Source: JANPPS01 sp964242575 (GTDB taxonomy: Bacteria; Pseudomonadota; Alphaproteobacteria; Acetobacterales; Acetobacteraceae). From it: a DNA stretch of 64,000 nucleotides. The first letter of the stretch is position 1. The number at the start of each line of letters is the position of its first letter. The notes under the pieces are model-generated. The model saw nothing but the letters and a program-made list of their open reading frames with translations. It did not search any database and was not told the DNA's origin. Shown piece by piece: positions 18,801 through 26,629 of this stretch. The position numbers and the translations under genes were made by a program. The stretch covers positions 76,448 through 140,447 of the forward strand of contig CAXTCN010000002.1 of NCBI GenBank assembly GCA_964242575.1. The letters are read 5' to 3'.

Positions 18801-19526
18801 TTACGGCAGCGCAACTGGCTCGAACGGCGCCAAATCCGGCGGCCCGGCCGCGAACAGCCACACCGGCGACCCAGCCGCAGGCAAGGCCACCAGCGACGAA
18901 CACGTGGTGCCAAATCCATCCAGCGGCGGCACGTTGATGGCCGCGAAGCGGTTTCCGGACCGGTCCGACAGCAACGCCTGCCACGCGGACCAGTCGCCGG
19001 TCGCCGGGTCCGGCGCCGCGGCCGCTTCGAACCGCGGCAGGTGCGCCCGCGCCCGCTCGATCTGGGCGTCATTCGGATCGTGCGCGGTCACGACATGCAC
19101 GCCCGCCGGCAACGGCCAAGCATCCGGACGCCCGCCGCCCAGGCCGCGTATGAAATACGCCGCGCGCCAATCCGCCACCACCATGTTGAACGTCCGGTAG
19201 GCCCCAGCGTCCAGCTCGCACAAGGCATCCGCCGCCGCTCGGGCCGTGTCGTGCCGGAGCGCCAGCAACGGCAGCGCCCCCCGGCTCAGCTTGCCCGGTG
19301 CCGGACCCAGGCTGCCGGCCCGGTTCAGCACCGCCGCAACCACTCCGCCGCGCATTGCCATCCAGGTGCCGCCGCCCAGCCGGTCCCGGCCTGCCACCAC
19401 GTCCGGCTGGTCCGGCCAGTGCCGACTCGGCAGGTCCCAAGCACGGTCCAGCCTCTCGTCACGGTTGGCGGCCAGCAACAGCGGCCAGGCATGGCCCGGC
19501 CGCACCCGGAGAACGACAGTGCACAC
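18801..19526 (-). CDS. NRDE family protein (TANGO2-like)
   Basis: 241 aa. The Asn-Arg-Asp-Glu motif is in LLLAANRDERLDRAWD, followed by VVAGRDRLGGGTWMAMRGG, as in TANGO2/DUF833 proteins. I set the start at GTG 19526 because it makes the second residue Cys (MCTVVLRV), the conserved Cys2 of this Ntn-hydrolase-like family; the longer frame upstream lacks support. Human TANGO2 affects heme and lipid metabolism; the bacterial role is not established. It lies between purB and purC, transcribed in the same direction. Confidence 0.85.
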   Translation of the reverse strand: MCTVVLRVRPGHAWPLLLAANRDERLDRAWDLPSRHWPDQPDVVAGRDRLGGGTWMAMRGGVVAAVLNRAGSLGPAPGKLSRGALPLLALRHDTARAAADALCELDAGAYRTFNMVVADWRAAYFIRGLGGGRPDAWPLPAGVHVVTAHDPNDAQIERARAHLPRFEAAAAPDPATGDWSAWQALLSDRSGNRFAAINVPPLDGFGTTCSSLVALPAAGSPVWLFAAGPPDLAPFEPVALP

Positions 19527-19555
19527 GGCGGCGCTATGCCACCGTGCGCGTCCGG

Positions 19556-19858
19556 TTACCAGCCGCGCGAGTATTGCCGGTCGTAGCCGTAACCGGGACC
19601 GTACCCGTCTCCGTAGCCGCCGTGTTGGCGGCGGTGGTGCCGCCACTCACGGCGGGCCTCGCGGCGGCGGAACTGCTCGAAAGCGTCCCGGCGACGCCAT
19701 TCATGCTGCCGCCAATTCTCGTAGTACTGCACCGGCTGCAACAGCGCTGTGCTATCCAGCACCGGCATCGGCGCTGCCGGAACCGGAGCGGCCTGGGCCG
19801 CGTGGCCCACCGCGGCCACGCTGGCCAACGCCGTCAATACCATCAGGAACTTGCGCAT
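19556..19858 (-). CDS. Small exported protein with Arg/His-rich body and Gly-Tyr tail
   Basis: 100 aa from ATG 19858, which has a strong GAGGAGG about 10 bases upstream. The N-terminus is a signal peptide (MRKFLMVLTALASVAAVGHAAQA, Ala-X-Ala end). The mature protein has a tryptophan- and arginine-rich stretch (WRQHEWRRRDAFEQFRRREARREWRHHRR) and ends in GYG repeats. No domain recognised. Short Arg/Trp/Gly-Tyr proteins of this sort are common in alphaproteobacterial periplasms. It precedes the NRDE gene by 29 bases. Confidence 0.7.
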   Translation of the reverse strand: MRKFLMVLTALASVAAVGHAAQAAPVPAAPMPVLDSTALLQPVQYYENWRQHEWRRRDAFEQFRRREARREWRHHRRQHGGYGDGYGPGYGYDRQYSRGW

Positions 19859-19911
19859 ACTCAAGGGCCTCCTCATGCCCGTAGTCTATCTATGCCATGA
19901 ACCAGGCGGGT

Positions 19912-21270
19912 TCAGGCCGCCACGGTGTCAGGATCAGGGCAACCGAACACTCGCGCAAACACGTGATCGACGTGGCGCAAGTGCATGGCGGTGTCGGTGG
20001 CCTGGTCCAGCTCCGCCATGGACACTCGCCCGGCCACCTCCGGGTCCGCCAACAGGTTGGCGCGGAACCCCTGCGCGTCCTTCTGGCCAAGCCGGGTCCA
20101 GGTCGCCATCGCGTTGCGCTGCACAATTCTATAGGCGTCCTCCCGCGAGATGCCGGCCCGGGTCAGCGCCAGCAGCACCTCGCCGCTGTGCACCACGCCG
20201 CCCAGCGCCTCGACGTTGGACGCCATCTGCTCCGGGTAAACCGTAAGCTTCTCCATCATGCCGGCCAGTCGCGCCAACGCGAAGTCGAGTGTTATCGTCG
20301 CGTCCGGCCCGATGGCCCGCTCGACGCTTGAGTGGCTAATATCCCGCTCGTGCCACAGCGTCACGTTCTCCAGCGCCGGCACCACCGCGCTTCGCACGAT
20401 GCGCGCGAGGCCGGTCAGGTTCTCCGACAGCACCGGGTTGCGCTTGTGCGGCATGGCGCTGCTGCCTTTCTGGCCGGCGTGGAAGAACTCCTCCGCCTCC
20501 CGCACCTCGCTCCGTTGCAGGTGACGCACCTCGGTCGCCAGGCGTTCGATCCCGCTGGCGATCACGCCCAGAGTGCAGAAGAACGCGGCGTGGCGGTCCC
20601 TGGGGATGACCTGAGTGGACACGGTCTCGACCGCCAAGCCGAGCTTCTGCGCCACGTGCGCCTCCACCGCCGGGTCAACGTGGGCGTAGGTGCCGACCGC
20701 CCCGCTGATGGCGCAGACCGCGATTTCCGCCCGTGCCTGCACCAGCCGCGCCCGGTTGCGCGCGAACTCGGCATAGTGCCCGGCCAGCTTCAACCCAAAG
20801 CTCGTGGGTTCCGCATGGATGCCGTGGCTGCGGCCGATGATGACCGTGCGCTTGAACTCGAACGCGCGCCGCTCCAGCGCCGCCAGCACCGCGTCCAAAT
20901 CCTCCAGCAGCAAATCCGCCGCCTGGGTCAACTGCACCGAGAACGTCGTGTCCAGCACGTCGCTGCTAGTCATGCCCTGGTGCACGAACCGGCTGTCCTC
21001 GCCGATGGCCTCGCCGAGCCAGGTCAGGAAGGCGATCACGTCGTGCCGGGTCTCGGCCTCGATGGCGTCGATGCGGTCGAGGTCCGTCTGGCTAATGTTG
21101 GCCACCTTGGCGCCGCCCCGCTCCCGGATCGCCGCCGCCGCCTTGGCAGGGACCGTTCCAAGCTCCGCCATGGCCTCGGCCGCCAGCGCCTCGATCTCGA
21201 ACCAGATGCGGTAACGGTTCTCCGCCGCCCAGATTGCGGTCATCGCCGGACGTGCGTATCGGGGAACCAT
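19912..21270 (-). CDS. purB: Adenylosuccinate lyase
   Basis: 452 aa. The fumarase/aspartase superfamily signature is GSSAMPHKRNPVLSEN; other conserved parts are GMTSSDVLDTTFSVQL and IGRSHGIHAEPTSFGLK. The enzyme acts twice in purine synthesis, on SAICAR and adenylosuccinate. The start MVPRYARPAMTAIW at 21270 is the usual family start. It is the first gene of the minus-strand purine series; the TerC gene begins on the opposite strand about 80 bases away. Confidence 0.97.
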   Translation of the reverse strand: MVPRYARPAMTAIWAAENRYRIWFEIEALAAEAMAELGTVPAKAAAAIRERGGAKVANISQTDLDRIDAIEAETRHDVIAFLTWLGEAIGEDSRFVHQGMTSSDVLDTTFSVQLTQAADLLLEDLDAVLAALERRAFEFKRTVIIGRSHGIHAEPTSFGLKLAGHYAEFARNRARLVQARAEIAVCAISGAVGTYAHVDPAVEAHVAQKLGLAVETVSTQVIPRDRHAAFFCTLGVIASGIERLATEVRHLQRSEVREAEEFFHAGQKGSSAMPHKRNPVLSENLTGLARIVRSAVVPALENVTLWHERDISHSSVERAIGPDATITLDFALARLAGMMEKLTVYPEQMASNVEALGGVVHSGEVLLALTRAGISREDAYRIVQRNAMATWTRLGQKDAQGFRANLLADPEVAGRVSMAELDQATDTAMHLRHVDHVFARVFGCPDPDTVAA

Positions 21271-21350
21271 CGTTTGCCTCATTCTGTTACGTCGTGCATC
21301 TACGTCGCGAGCGGCGGCAGCTACGCCCACCCGACCTGGAGGATCAAGCC

Positions 21351-21956
21351 CTGAACATCGACGCTTACCTGCCGGAGCTGATCGCGCTCGCCCAGGTTCT
21401 GTTCATTGACCTCGTGCTCGCTGGCGACAACGCCATCGTGGTCGGCCTCGCGGTCGCCGGGTTGCCGGAGGCGCAGAAGTCCCGCGCCATCCTGATCGGC
21501 ATCGCGGTCGCCACGATCCTGCGCATCGCCTTCGCCTTCATCACCGTGCAGCTTTTGGCCATCGTCGGCCTGCTGTTCGTCGGTGGCCTGTTGCTGCTGT
21601 GGGTGTGCTGGAAGATGTACCGGGACCTGCGTGGCAGCGGGCACCAGGTCGATGTGAACGCGGTGCCGAAGGTGAAAACCATGCGGCAGGCCATGACGCA
21701 AATTGTCGTGGCCGACATTTCCATGAGCCTGGACAACGTGCTGGCCGTCGCGGGCGCGTCGCGTGAGCACCCTTGGGTATTGGTGGTGGGCCTTGCAATC
21801 TCCGTCGTGCTGATGGGGGTCGCTGCGACTTTCATCGCAAAGCTGCTGGAACGCTACCGCTGGCTTGCGTGGGCCGGGCTGCTGGTGGTGCTGTATGTGG
21901 CGCTGAAGTTGATCTGGGAGGGCGGCCACGAGATCATGCGGCACACCGCGGCGTAG
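21351..21956 (+). CDS. TerC family integral membrane protein, YjbE subgroup (probable CTG start)
   Basis: 201 aa with about six membrane segments. ELIALAQVLFIDLVLAGDNAIVVGLA and the repeat-like QIVVADISMSLDNVLAVAGA carry the paired acidic residues in membrane helices typical of TerC/YjbE proteins, which are linked to metal (manganese) export or tolerance. No ATG fits near the conserved start. GGAGG at 21338-21342 stands 8 bases before CTG 21351, so I take the CTG as start; in-frame alternatives are GTG 21294 and ATG 21234, both without a good ribosome-binding site and the latter inside purB. Confidence 0.8.
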   Translation: MNIDAYLPELIALAQVLFIDLVLAGDNAIVVGLAVAGLPEAQKSRAILIGIAVATILRIAFAFITVQLLAIVGLLFVGGLLLLWVCWKMYRDLRGSGHQVDVNAVPKVKTMRQAMTQIVVADISMSLDNVLAVAGASREHPWVLVVGLAISVVLMGVAATFIAKLLERYRWLAWAGLLVVLYVALKLIWEGGHEIMRHTAA

Positions 21957-21960
21957 CGGC

Positions 21961-22664
21961 TCAAAGCACGCCCTCGGCCCGGAAGCTGAACCAGCGTCCG
22001 TTGCCGACAATGACGTGGTCGTGCAGCGCCACCGACAGCGCGGCGGCGGCCTCCTTCACGCTACGGGTCATAGCAAGGTCGTCGGCGGAGGGCGTAGGGT
22101 CGCCGCTCGGATGGTTGTGCACCAGGATCATCGCCACGGCGTGCAGCTCCAGGGCGCGTTTGACTACCTCCCGCGGGTAAACCGGGGTGTGGTTGACCGT
22201 CCCCGCGATAGCGCCTCGTCCGCCAGCAGGCGGTTCCGGTTGTCCAGGAACAGCACGCGGAACTGCTCCACCCGCTCCCGCGCCAGCACGGCTGTCAGAT
22301 AGTCCATAAGCCGGTCCCAGTTGTTCAGCACCGGGCGGTGCTGCACGTCCGCCCGCACCAGCCGCACTGCGGCAGCCTGCACGGTTTTCAGCGCCGCCAG
22401 CCCAGCGTCCCCCAGCCCCTCGATCCCGCGCAGGTCGGCAACCGGCGCCGACACCGCCCCGGCGAAGCTGCCGAACCGCGCCAGCAGGTCGCGCGCAATC
22501 GGCTTGGTGTCCCGCCGCGGCAGCGCCAGGAACAGCACCATTTCCAGCAACTCATGGTCCGCCACGCTGTCGGGTCCGGCTGTGAGAAGCCGGGCGCGCA
22601 TCCGGGTCCGGTGGCCCTCGGCGCTGATGGGGGAGGGCGGCGCAGGGTCCGCCGGCACCCTCAC
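21961..22664 (-). pseudogene. radC: DNA repair protein RadC, broken by a one-base frameshift
   Basis: From GTG 22664 (overlapping the thioesterase stop) the frame encodes the RadC helix-hairpin-helix half: GHRTRMRARLLTAGPDSVADHELLEMVLFLALPRRDTK, LRGIEGLGDAGL, then LFLDNRNRLLADEALSRG. At the run of four C at 22201-22204 (GGGG on the coding strand) the frame is lost. One more G would continue as RGTVNHTPVYPREVVKRALE and the JAB/MPN metal site LVHNHPSGDPTPSADD, ending at TGA 21961-21963. So the zinc-protease-like domain is intact in sequence but out of frame. A homopolymer miscount or a true mutation are both possible. Confidence 0.85.
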
Positions 22665-23062
22665 TCCTCCGGAACCAGCCAGCGCTCCAGGCTCGCGCGC
22701 CACGGCCTGATTTCGGTGGCGCGGCCGGCGTCGCGGTCCAGCACCACCAGCACCGTGGCCGCCCGCGCGCAGACTTGATCCCCATGCACCAGGCGCTGGC
22801 GCAGCCGGATGGACCGGTCGCCGATGCGGGCCACCTCGGTTTCGACACGCACGTCGCCGGGCCACGCCATCTCGCGCAGGAAATCCAGCTCCAGCCGCAC
22901 AATCACCAAGGCCTGGCCGCTCGACTCCACCGGCAGCCCGGCCTCGACCGCCAACTCGGACCGTCCCTGTTCGAGCATCACCGCGAACACCGCGTTGTTC
23001 ACGTGCCCCAGCCGGTCCGTGTCATTGAACCGCAGCCGGTGCGTCGTGACGTGTGCCGTCAT
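22661..23062 (-). CDS. Acyl-CoA thioesterase, 4HBT hot-dog family
   Basis: 133 aa. RFNDTDRLGHVNNAVFAVMLEQGRSEL is the classical 4-hydroxybenzoyl-CoA thioesterase signature with catalytic Asp, followed by VRLELDFLREMAWPGDVRVETEV. It likely hydrolyses an acyl-CoA of unknown chain. ATG 23062 overlaps the map stop by 4 nt and the gene ends in a 4-nt overlap with radC, so map, thioesterase and radC form one translation-coupled unit. Confidence 0.88.
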   Translation of the reverse strand: MTAHVTTHRLRFNDTDRLGHVNNAVFAVMLEQGRSELAVEAGLPVESSGQALVIVRLELDFLREMAWPGDVRVETEVARIGDRSIRLRQRLVHGDQVCARAATVLVVLDRDAGRATEIRPWRASLERWLVPEE

Positions 23063-23859
23063 GCCCCGTGCGGCTTGTGCAACCCTGCCGGCGAGATGGT
23101 GAACACCTCGCACCCGTCGTCCGTCACGCCGACCATGTGCTCGAACTGCGCTGATAGGCTGCGGTCCCGCGTCACGGCGGTCCAGCCGTCGTCCAGCACC
23201 TTCACCTCCGGCCGCCCGGCGTTCACCATTGGCTCCACGGTGAAGAACATGCCCGGCCGCAATACCGGACCCTCGCCCGGACGGCCGAAGTGCAAGATGT
23301 TTGGCGCCTCGTGGAAGCGTCGGCCGATGCCGTGGCCGCAGAAGTCCCGCACCACGCTGAACCGGTGCGACTCCACATAGCCCTGGATTGCCTGGCCGAT
23401 ATCGCCCAGCGTCGCCCCGGGTCGCACCGCAGCGATCCCGCGCATCAGCGCCTCGTAAGTCACATCCATCAGCTTGCCCGCGCGCGTGGAGGGCTGCCCG
23501 GCCGCGTACATCCGGCTAGTGTCCCCATGCCAGCCATCCAGCACGACCGTCACGTCGATGTTGAGGATGTCCCCCTCGATCAGCCGGCGCTCCCCCGGAA
23601 TGCCATGGCACACGACGTGGTTGATGGAGGTGCAGCTCGAATGCTGGTAGCCGCGGTAGCCCAGCGTCGCCGGGGTGGCGCCGTGCGCGACCATGAAGTC
23701 ATGGCACAACCGGTCAAGCTCTCCGGTGGACACGCCGGGCCGAACGTGCGGCGTAATCATGTCCAGCGTCTCTGCCGCCAACTGCCCGGCAGCGCGCATG
23801 CCGGCGAAATCCTCAGGCGCATGGATCGTTATGCGCCTGCCGTCCGTGCCTCCGTCCAT
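23059..23859 (-). CDS. map: Methionine aminopeptidase, type I
   Basis: 266 aa. All metal ligands are in context: NIDVTVVLDGWHGDTSRMY (two Asp), GHGIGRRFHEAPN (His), FFTVEPMVN (Glu) and SAQFEHMVGVTDDG (Glu). It removes initiator methionine. The N-terminal leader (MDGGTDGRR) is slightly longer than minimal type I enzymes. It overlaps the thioesterase gene by 4 nt. Confidence 0.96.
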   Translation of the reverse strand: MDGGTDGRRITIHAPEDFAGMRAAGQLAAETLDMITPHVRPGVSTGELDRLCHDFMVAHGATPATLGYRGYQHSSCTSINHVVCHGIPGERRLIEGDILNIDVTVVLDGWHGDTSRMYAAGQPSTRAGKLMDVTYEALMRGIAAVRPGATLGDIGQAIQGYVESHRFSVVRDFCGHGIGRRFHEAPNILHFGRPGEGPVLRPGMFFTVEPMVNAGRPEVKVLDDGWTAVTRDRSLSAQFEHMVGVTDDGCEVFTISPAGLHKPHGA

Positions 23860-23957
23860 GCCCTACCCTAAATCCTGCGCTGGCTGTGTCGTGCTAAAAT
23901 GATCGGCAGGGCGGGCGGGCGCAAGGGCATGGCTTCGCGGCAACGCGCCGTCCTGGC

Positions 23958-25241
23958 TTAACCCGGCGCGCGGGCGCCCGCCGGAGCGTTCGCCGTGCGG
24001 GTGCGCGCCCGCGGTCCGCCGGCGCGCGTGCTGCGCGGCGAAACATCCGGTGCCCGCGCCACTCGCACCGTTGCCCGGACCGCACGCACAGGAGCCACGG
24101 CCGCACGGCGCTCAACCCGGGCCTCCCGCTGCGCCACCCGGAGCACAGGCCGCTTGTCGCTGATGCGCCTATCGCTCGACTGCGCCAACGAACGCCGGCC
24201 GCTGGCGACGCGCTCCTGCCGGGGCCGGCCAGCATCGCGCATAGCCACAAACTGGGTTGCAGGAACCTGGCGTGCGGCTTGGGATGGCATATCCGACGTT
24301 GTTTGGAACGCCATGCGCGGCGGAGCATCGGCAACGGCAGCCTGCGCAGCGCTGATGAGGGACGGCATCCGGAACAGCGGCGCGTCCTGCCGCGCCACGA
24401 ACACCGCCCCCATGCGGTCAAAGCTCTGGTCCAGCAAGCTCGCCATGTGCTGGTCCCGCTCCCAGCCGCTGGACGCGCCCATCACCGCGCCAATTAGCCG
24501 CGTCTCCCCACGCACCGCCGACGTCACGACATTGTAGCCCGACGCGATGATGTAGCCGGTCTTGAGCCCATCGGCGCCGGGGTAGGTCTGCAGCAGCCGT
24601 TGGTGGTTCATGATCAAACGGCCTTGGAACACGAACGAGGGCACGCTGAAGTACCGGTAGTACATTGGGAAATCCTGCACCAGCCGCCGCCCGAGCACGG
24701 CCATGTCGCGGGCCGTGGTGACCTGGCTCCAATCCGGCAGCCCGGACGCGTTGCGGAACGTGGTGTTCGCCATGCCGAGCGCTCGCGCGCGCAACGTCAT
24801 CATCTGCGCGAACCGCTCCTCGTCGCCGCCCATCAACTCGCCGAGCGCGGCGGCTGCGTCGTTCGCGGATTTGGTCACCAAGGCCAGCAATGCCTGCTCC
24901 ACCGTGATGTAGGTGCCCGGCAACAGCCCGAGCTTGGTCGGCGACATGGAGGCGGCATACGATGAGACCGGAACCGGCTGCTGCAGCACGAGCCGCCGGT
25001 CCCGCAACGCTTCAAAAAGCATGTAAAGCGTCATCATTTTCGTAAGGCTCGCCGGAAAGCGGTACTCGTCCGGGCTGACGGCCGATAGGACGGCGCCGGT
25101 GCCAGCGTCCATCACCACGGACGCATACCGGTCCGACCCGATTTGCGCCCACAAAGGCCGGGGCGCCAAGCACGCCACTGCCAGGAGCGCCGCCGCAAGA
25201 AGGCGAAAGGCCGGTGTGGGCCGAGAGTAACGTGCGGGCAT
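23958..25241 (-). CDS. D-alanyl-D-alanine carboxypeptidase (PBP5/DacC-like) with Arg-rich C-terminal tail
   Basis: 427 aa. A signal peptide (LLAAALLAVACLAPRPLWA) is followed by the S11 peptidase domain with SxxK (SLTK in FPASLTKMM), SxN (KSANDAAA) and KTG (DGLKTGYI). It trims peptidoglycan stem peptides in the periplasm. After about residue 290 the sequence turns into a long Arg/Ala-rich, low-complexity tail of more than 80 residues instead of the usual PBP5 C-terminal domain with amphipathic anchor, or the SPOR domain of many alphaproteobacterial relatives. The tail may bind anionic wall polymers; that is inference. Confidence 0.93.
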   Translation of the reverse strand: MPARYSRPTPAFRLLAAALLAVACLAPRPLWAQIGSDRYASVVMDAGTGAVLSAVSPDEYRFPASLTKMMTLYMLFEALRDRRLVLQQPVPVSSYAASMSPTKLGLLPGTYITVEQALLALVTKSANDAAAALGELMGGDEERFAQMMTLRARALGMANTTFRNASGLPDWSQVTTARDMAVLGRRLVQDFPMYYRYFSVPSFVFQGRLIMNHQRLLQTYPGADGLKTGYIIASGYNVVTSAVRGETRLIGAVMGASSGWERDQHMASLLDQSFDRMGAVFVARQDAPLFRMPSLISAAQAAVADAPPRMAFQTTSDMPSQAARQVPATQFVAMRDAGRPRQERVASGRRSLAQSSDRRISDKRPVLRVAQREARVERRAAVAPVRAVRATVRVARAPDVSPRSTRAGGPRARTRTANAPAGARAPG

Positions 25242-25383
25242 ATCGACCCATCCCTGTTCTACAGGGCAGCACCTTAAAGTCCGATCGGAACGGATGTCCA
25301 GCTTGCTCAGAGCTGGAATCCAACCGTATCAGAGGTTTGTGGGACGAAACTCCGTGAAGGGTTATTAACCGTCAGCGCCTATG

Positions 25384-25394
25384 CTGCAATGCAG
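25384..25394 (+). promoter_or_regulatory. PhaR-type operator, CTGCN3GCAG
   Basis: CTGC-AAT-GCAG is an exact match to the CTGCN3GCAG dyad bound by the PHB-responsive repressor PhaR in Paracoccus and relatives. It lies about 165 bases before the phasin start. In known systems PhaR releases such sites when polyhydroxybutyrate granules form. Confidence 0.6.
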
Positions 25395-25440
25395 CATATT
25401 TTGCTTGACGCTGTCTCGAATTTGCAGCAGATCGGCGTCG

Positions 25441-25451
25441 TTGCAGTGCAG
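25441..25451 (+). promoter_or_regulatory. Second PhaR-type operator, one mismatch
   Basis: TTGC-AGT-GCAG differs from CTGCN3GCAG by one base. It lies 57 bases downstream of the exact copy and about 108 bases before the phasin ATG, a paired arrangement expected for repressor control of a phasin gene. Confidence 0.5.
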
Positions 25452-25558
25452 CAATTCCGCGGGATTTGCTGGAACACGCACTGCGCCGCCGGCTCGCGCG
25501 AGCTTGGCGTGACTGCGCCAAAACAGCGGGTTCCGCCCGCATTGCAAGGGACTGCTCT

Positions 25559-25906
25559 ATGAAGACCGCAGAGGATCTCGTGACCTTCAGCCAGGCCAAC
25601 GTGGAAGCGCTGGTGAAGTCGGGCCAGATTGTCGCCGCCACCCTACAAGATTTGACAAAACAAATGGCCTCGACCGTACAGGCCTCCATGGACGAAACAA
25701 TGGCCACGTTCCGCGCCATGGCGGGCGTGCGCTCCATCAAGGAAGCCATCGGGCTGCAAACGACCCTGGCGCGTTCCACCGTGGAAAAAGCGCTGGCGCA
25801 GGCTGGGCAAGTGGCCGAGGCCTCTTTCGTGTTTGCCGAACATGCCGTTGCGCCGATTGCCGACCGCATGACGCTGGCCGACCGTCCGTTCGGCAAGTCC
25901 ATCTAG
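25559..25906 (+). CDS. Phasin family protein
   Basis: 115 aa, all-helical and without a signal peptide. TAEDLVTFSQANVEALVKSGQIVAATLQDLTKQM and ASMDETMATFRAMAGVRSIKEAIGLQTTLARSTVEKALAQAGQVAE are typical of the phasin_2 family that coats polyhydroxyalkanoate granules. ATG 25559 gives the family N-terminus; the longer frame upstream is not supported. Two PhaR-like operators upstream and a terminator downstream make it a single-gene unit. No PHA synthase gene lies in the window. Confidence 0.9.
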   Translation: MKTAEDLVTFSQANVEALVKSGQIVAATLQDLTKQMASTVQASMDETMATFRAMAGVRSIKEAIGLQTTLARSTVEKALAQAGQVAEASFVFAEHAVAPIADRMTLADRPFGKSI

Positions 25907-25950
25907 GCGGACTTGCCGCGCCGCGCGGCCAGCGCACACGCTTATGTACA

Positions 25951-25977
25951 GGCCCGGGGCAATGCTCCGGGCCTTTT
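25951..25977 (+). terminator. Rho-independent terminator of the phasin gene
   Basis: GGCCCGGGG at 25951-25959 pairs with CTCCGGGCC (one G-T pair) around a short loop and is followed by TTTT at 25974-25977. It lies about 45 bases after the phasin stop. Confidence 0.8.
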
Positions 25978-25982
25978 GACGT

Positions 25983-26006
25983 TGTCCCGGGCAGATGTCC
26001 GGGACA
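25983..26006. repeat. 8-bp inverted repeat upstream of clpS
   Basis: TGTCCCGG (25983-25990) and CCGGGACA (25999-26006) form a perfect dyad with an 8-base centre. It directly follows the phasin terminator, so it may be a second terminator stem or an operator for clpS-clpA. No T-tract follows. Confidence 0.45.
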
Positions 26007-26195
26007 GATGCAGTGAACTCTTTTCCCCGGCCCCCGCGTTCCGATATGCTGCACTGGAAGCGGGGGTCTGGGTACGGTGCCGGTTTAAAAAGGCTTCAGA
26101 GTACTGAAAGGGCGTGCCGGGCTGTCAAACGAGGGTCGGCGAGGGTCACAGCGGGATGGCGCGGCAGGTGCCGGCGCTATCAGGATGTCAGGGCA

Positions 26196-26525
26196 ATGAG
26201 CGACAACGACAAGCGCACCAACGGAGACGGACCGAACACCGGCGTGGTGGTGAAGGCGCGGCCCAAGACGCGCAAGCCGGCGATGTACAAAGTCCTGATG
26301 CTGAATGACGACTACACGCCCATGGAGTTTGTCGTTCACGTGCTGGAACGTTTCTTCCAGAAGACGCGCGATGAGGCGACCCGCATCATGCTTCATGTGC
26401 ATCGGCGCGGGGTCGGCGTATGCGGGGCCTATACGTACGAGGTGGCTGAGACCAAAGTGACGCAGGTGATGGACTTGGCCCGGCAGAACCAGCATCCGCT
26501 ACAGTGTACCATTGAGAAAGAGTGA
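26196..26525 (+). CDS. clpS: ATP-dependent Clp protease adaptor ClpS
   Basis: 109 aa. YKVLMLNDDYTPMEFVVHVLERFF contains the Asn-Asp and Met of the N-degron binding pocket, followed by ATRIMLHVHRRGVGVCGAYTYEVAETKV. ClpS hands N-end-rule substrates to ClpA. ATG 26196 has AGG 7-9 bases upstream and gives a short disordered leader as expected. clpA follows after about 100 bases, the standard pair. Confidence 0.96.
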   Translation: MSDNDKRTNGDGPNTGVVVKARPKTRKPAMYKVLMLNDDYTPMEFVVHVLERFFQKTRDEATRIMLHVHRRGVGVCGAYTYEVAETKVTQVMDLARQNQHPLQCTIEKE

Positions 26526-26629
26526 CGCAGACCTAACGTCTAACATTAAGTTTCTGAGACATTCCGCGACGCGGTGCCTTTTGGTCCGCAATGCCCCGGG
26601 GGTCCCAGCGCGAAGGAGTGTCAAACAGC

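Larger units (their letters stand above)
25242..25558. other. Intergenic control region between dacC-like gene and phasin gene
   Basis: A 317-base region upstream of both divergent genes. I see no reading frame of credible composition. It holds two CTGC/GCAG dyads (listed separately) close to the phasin side and a TTGACG at 25405-25410 that could be a -35 element, though no convincing -10 lies 17 bases further on. Confidence 0.5.
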
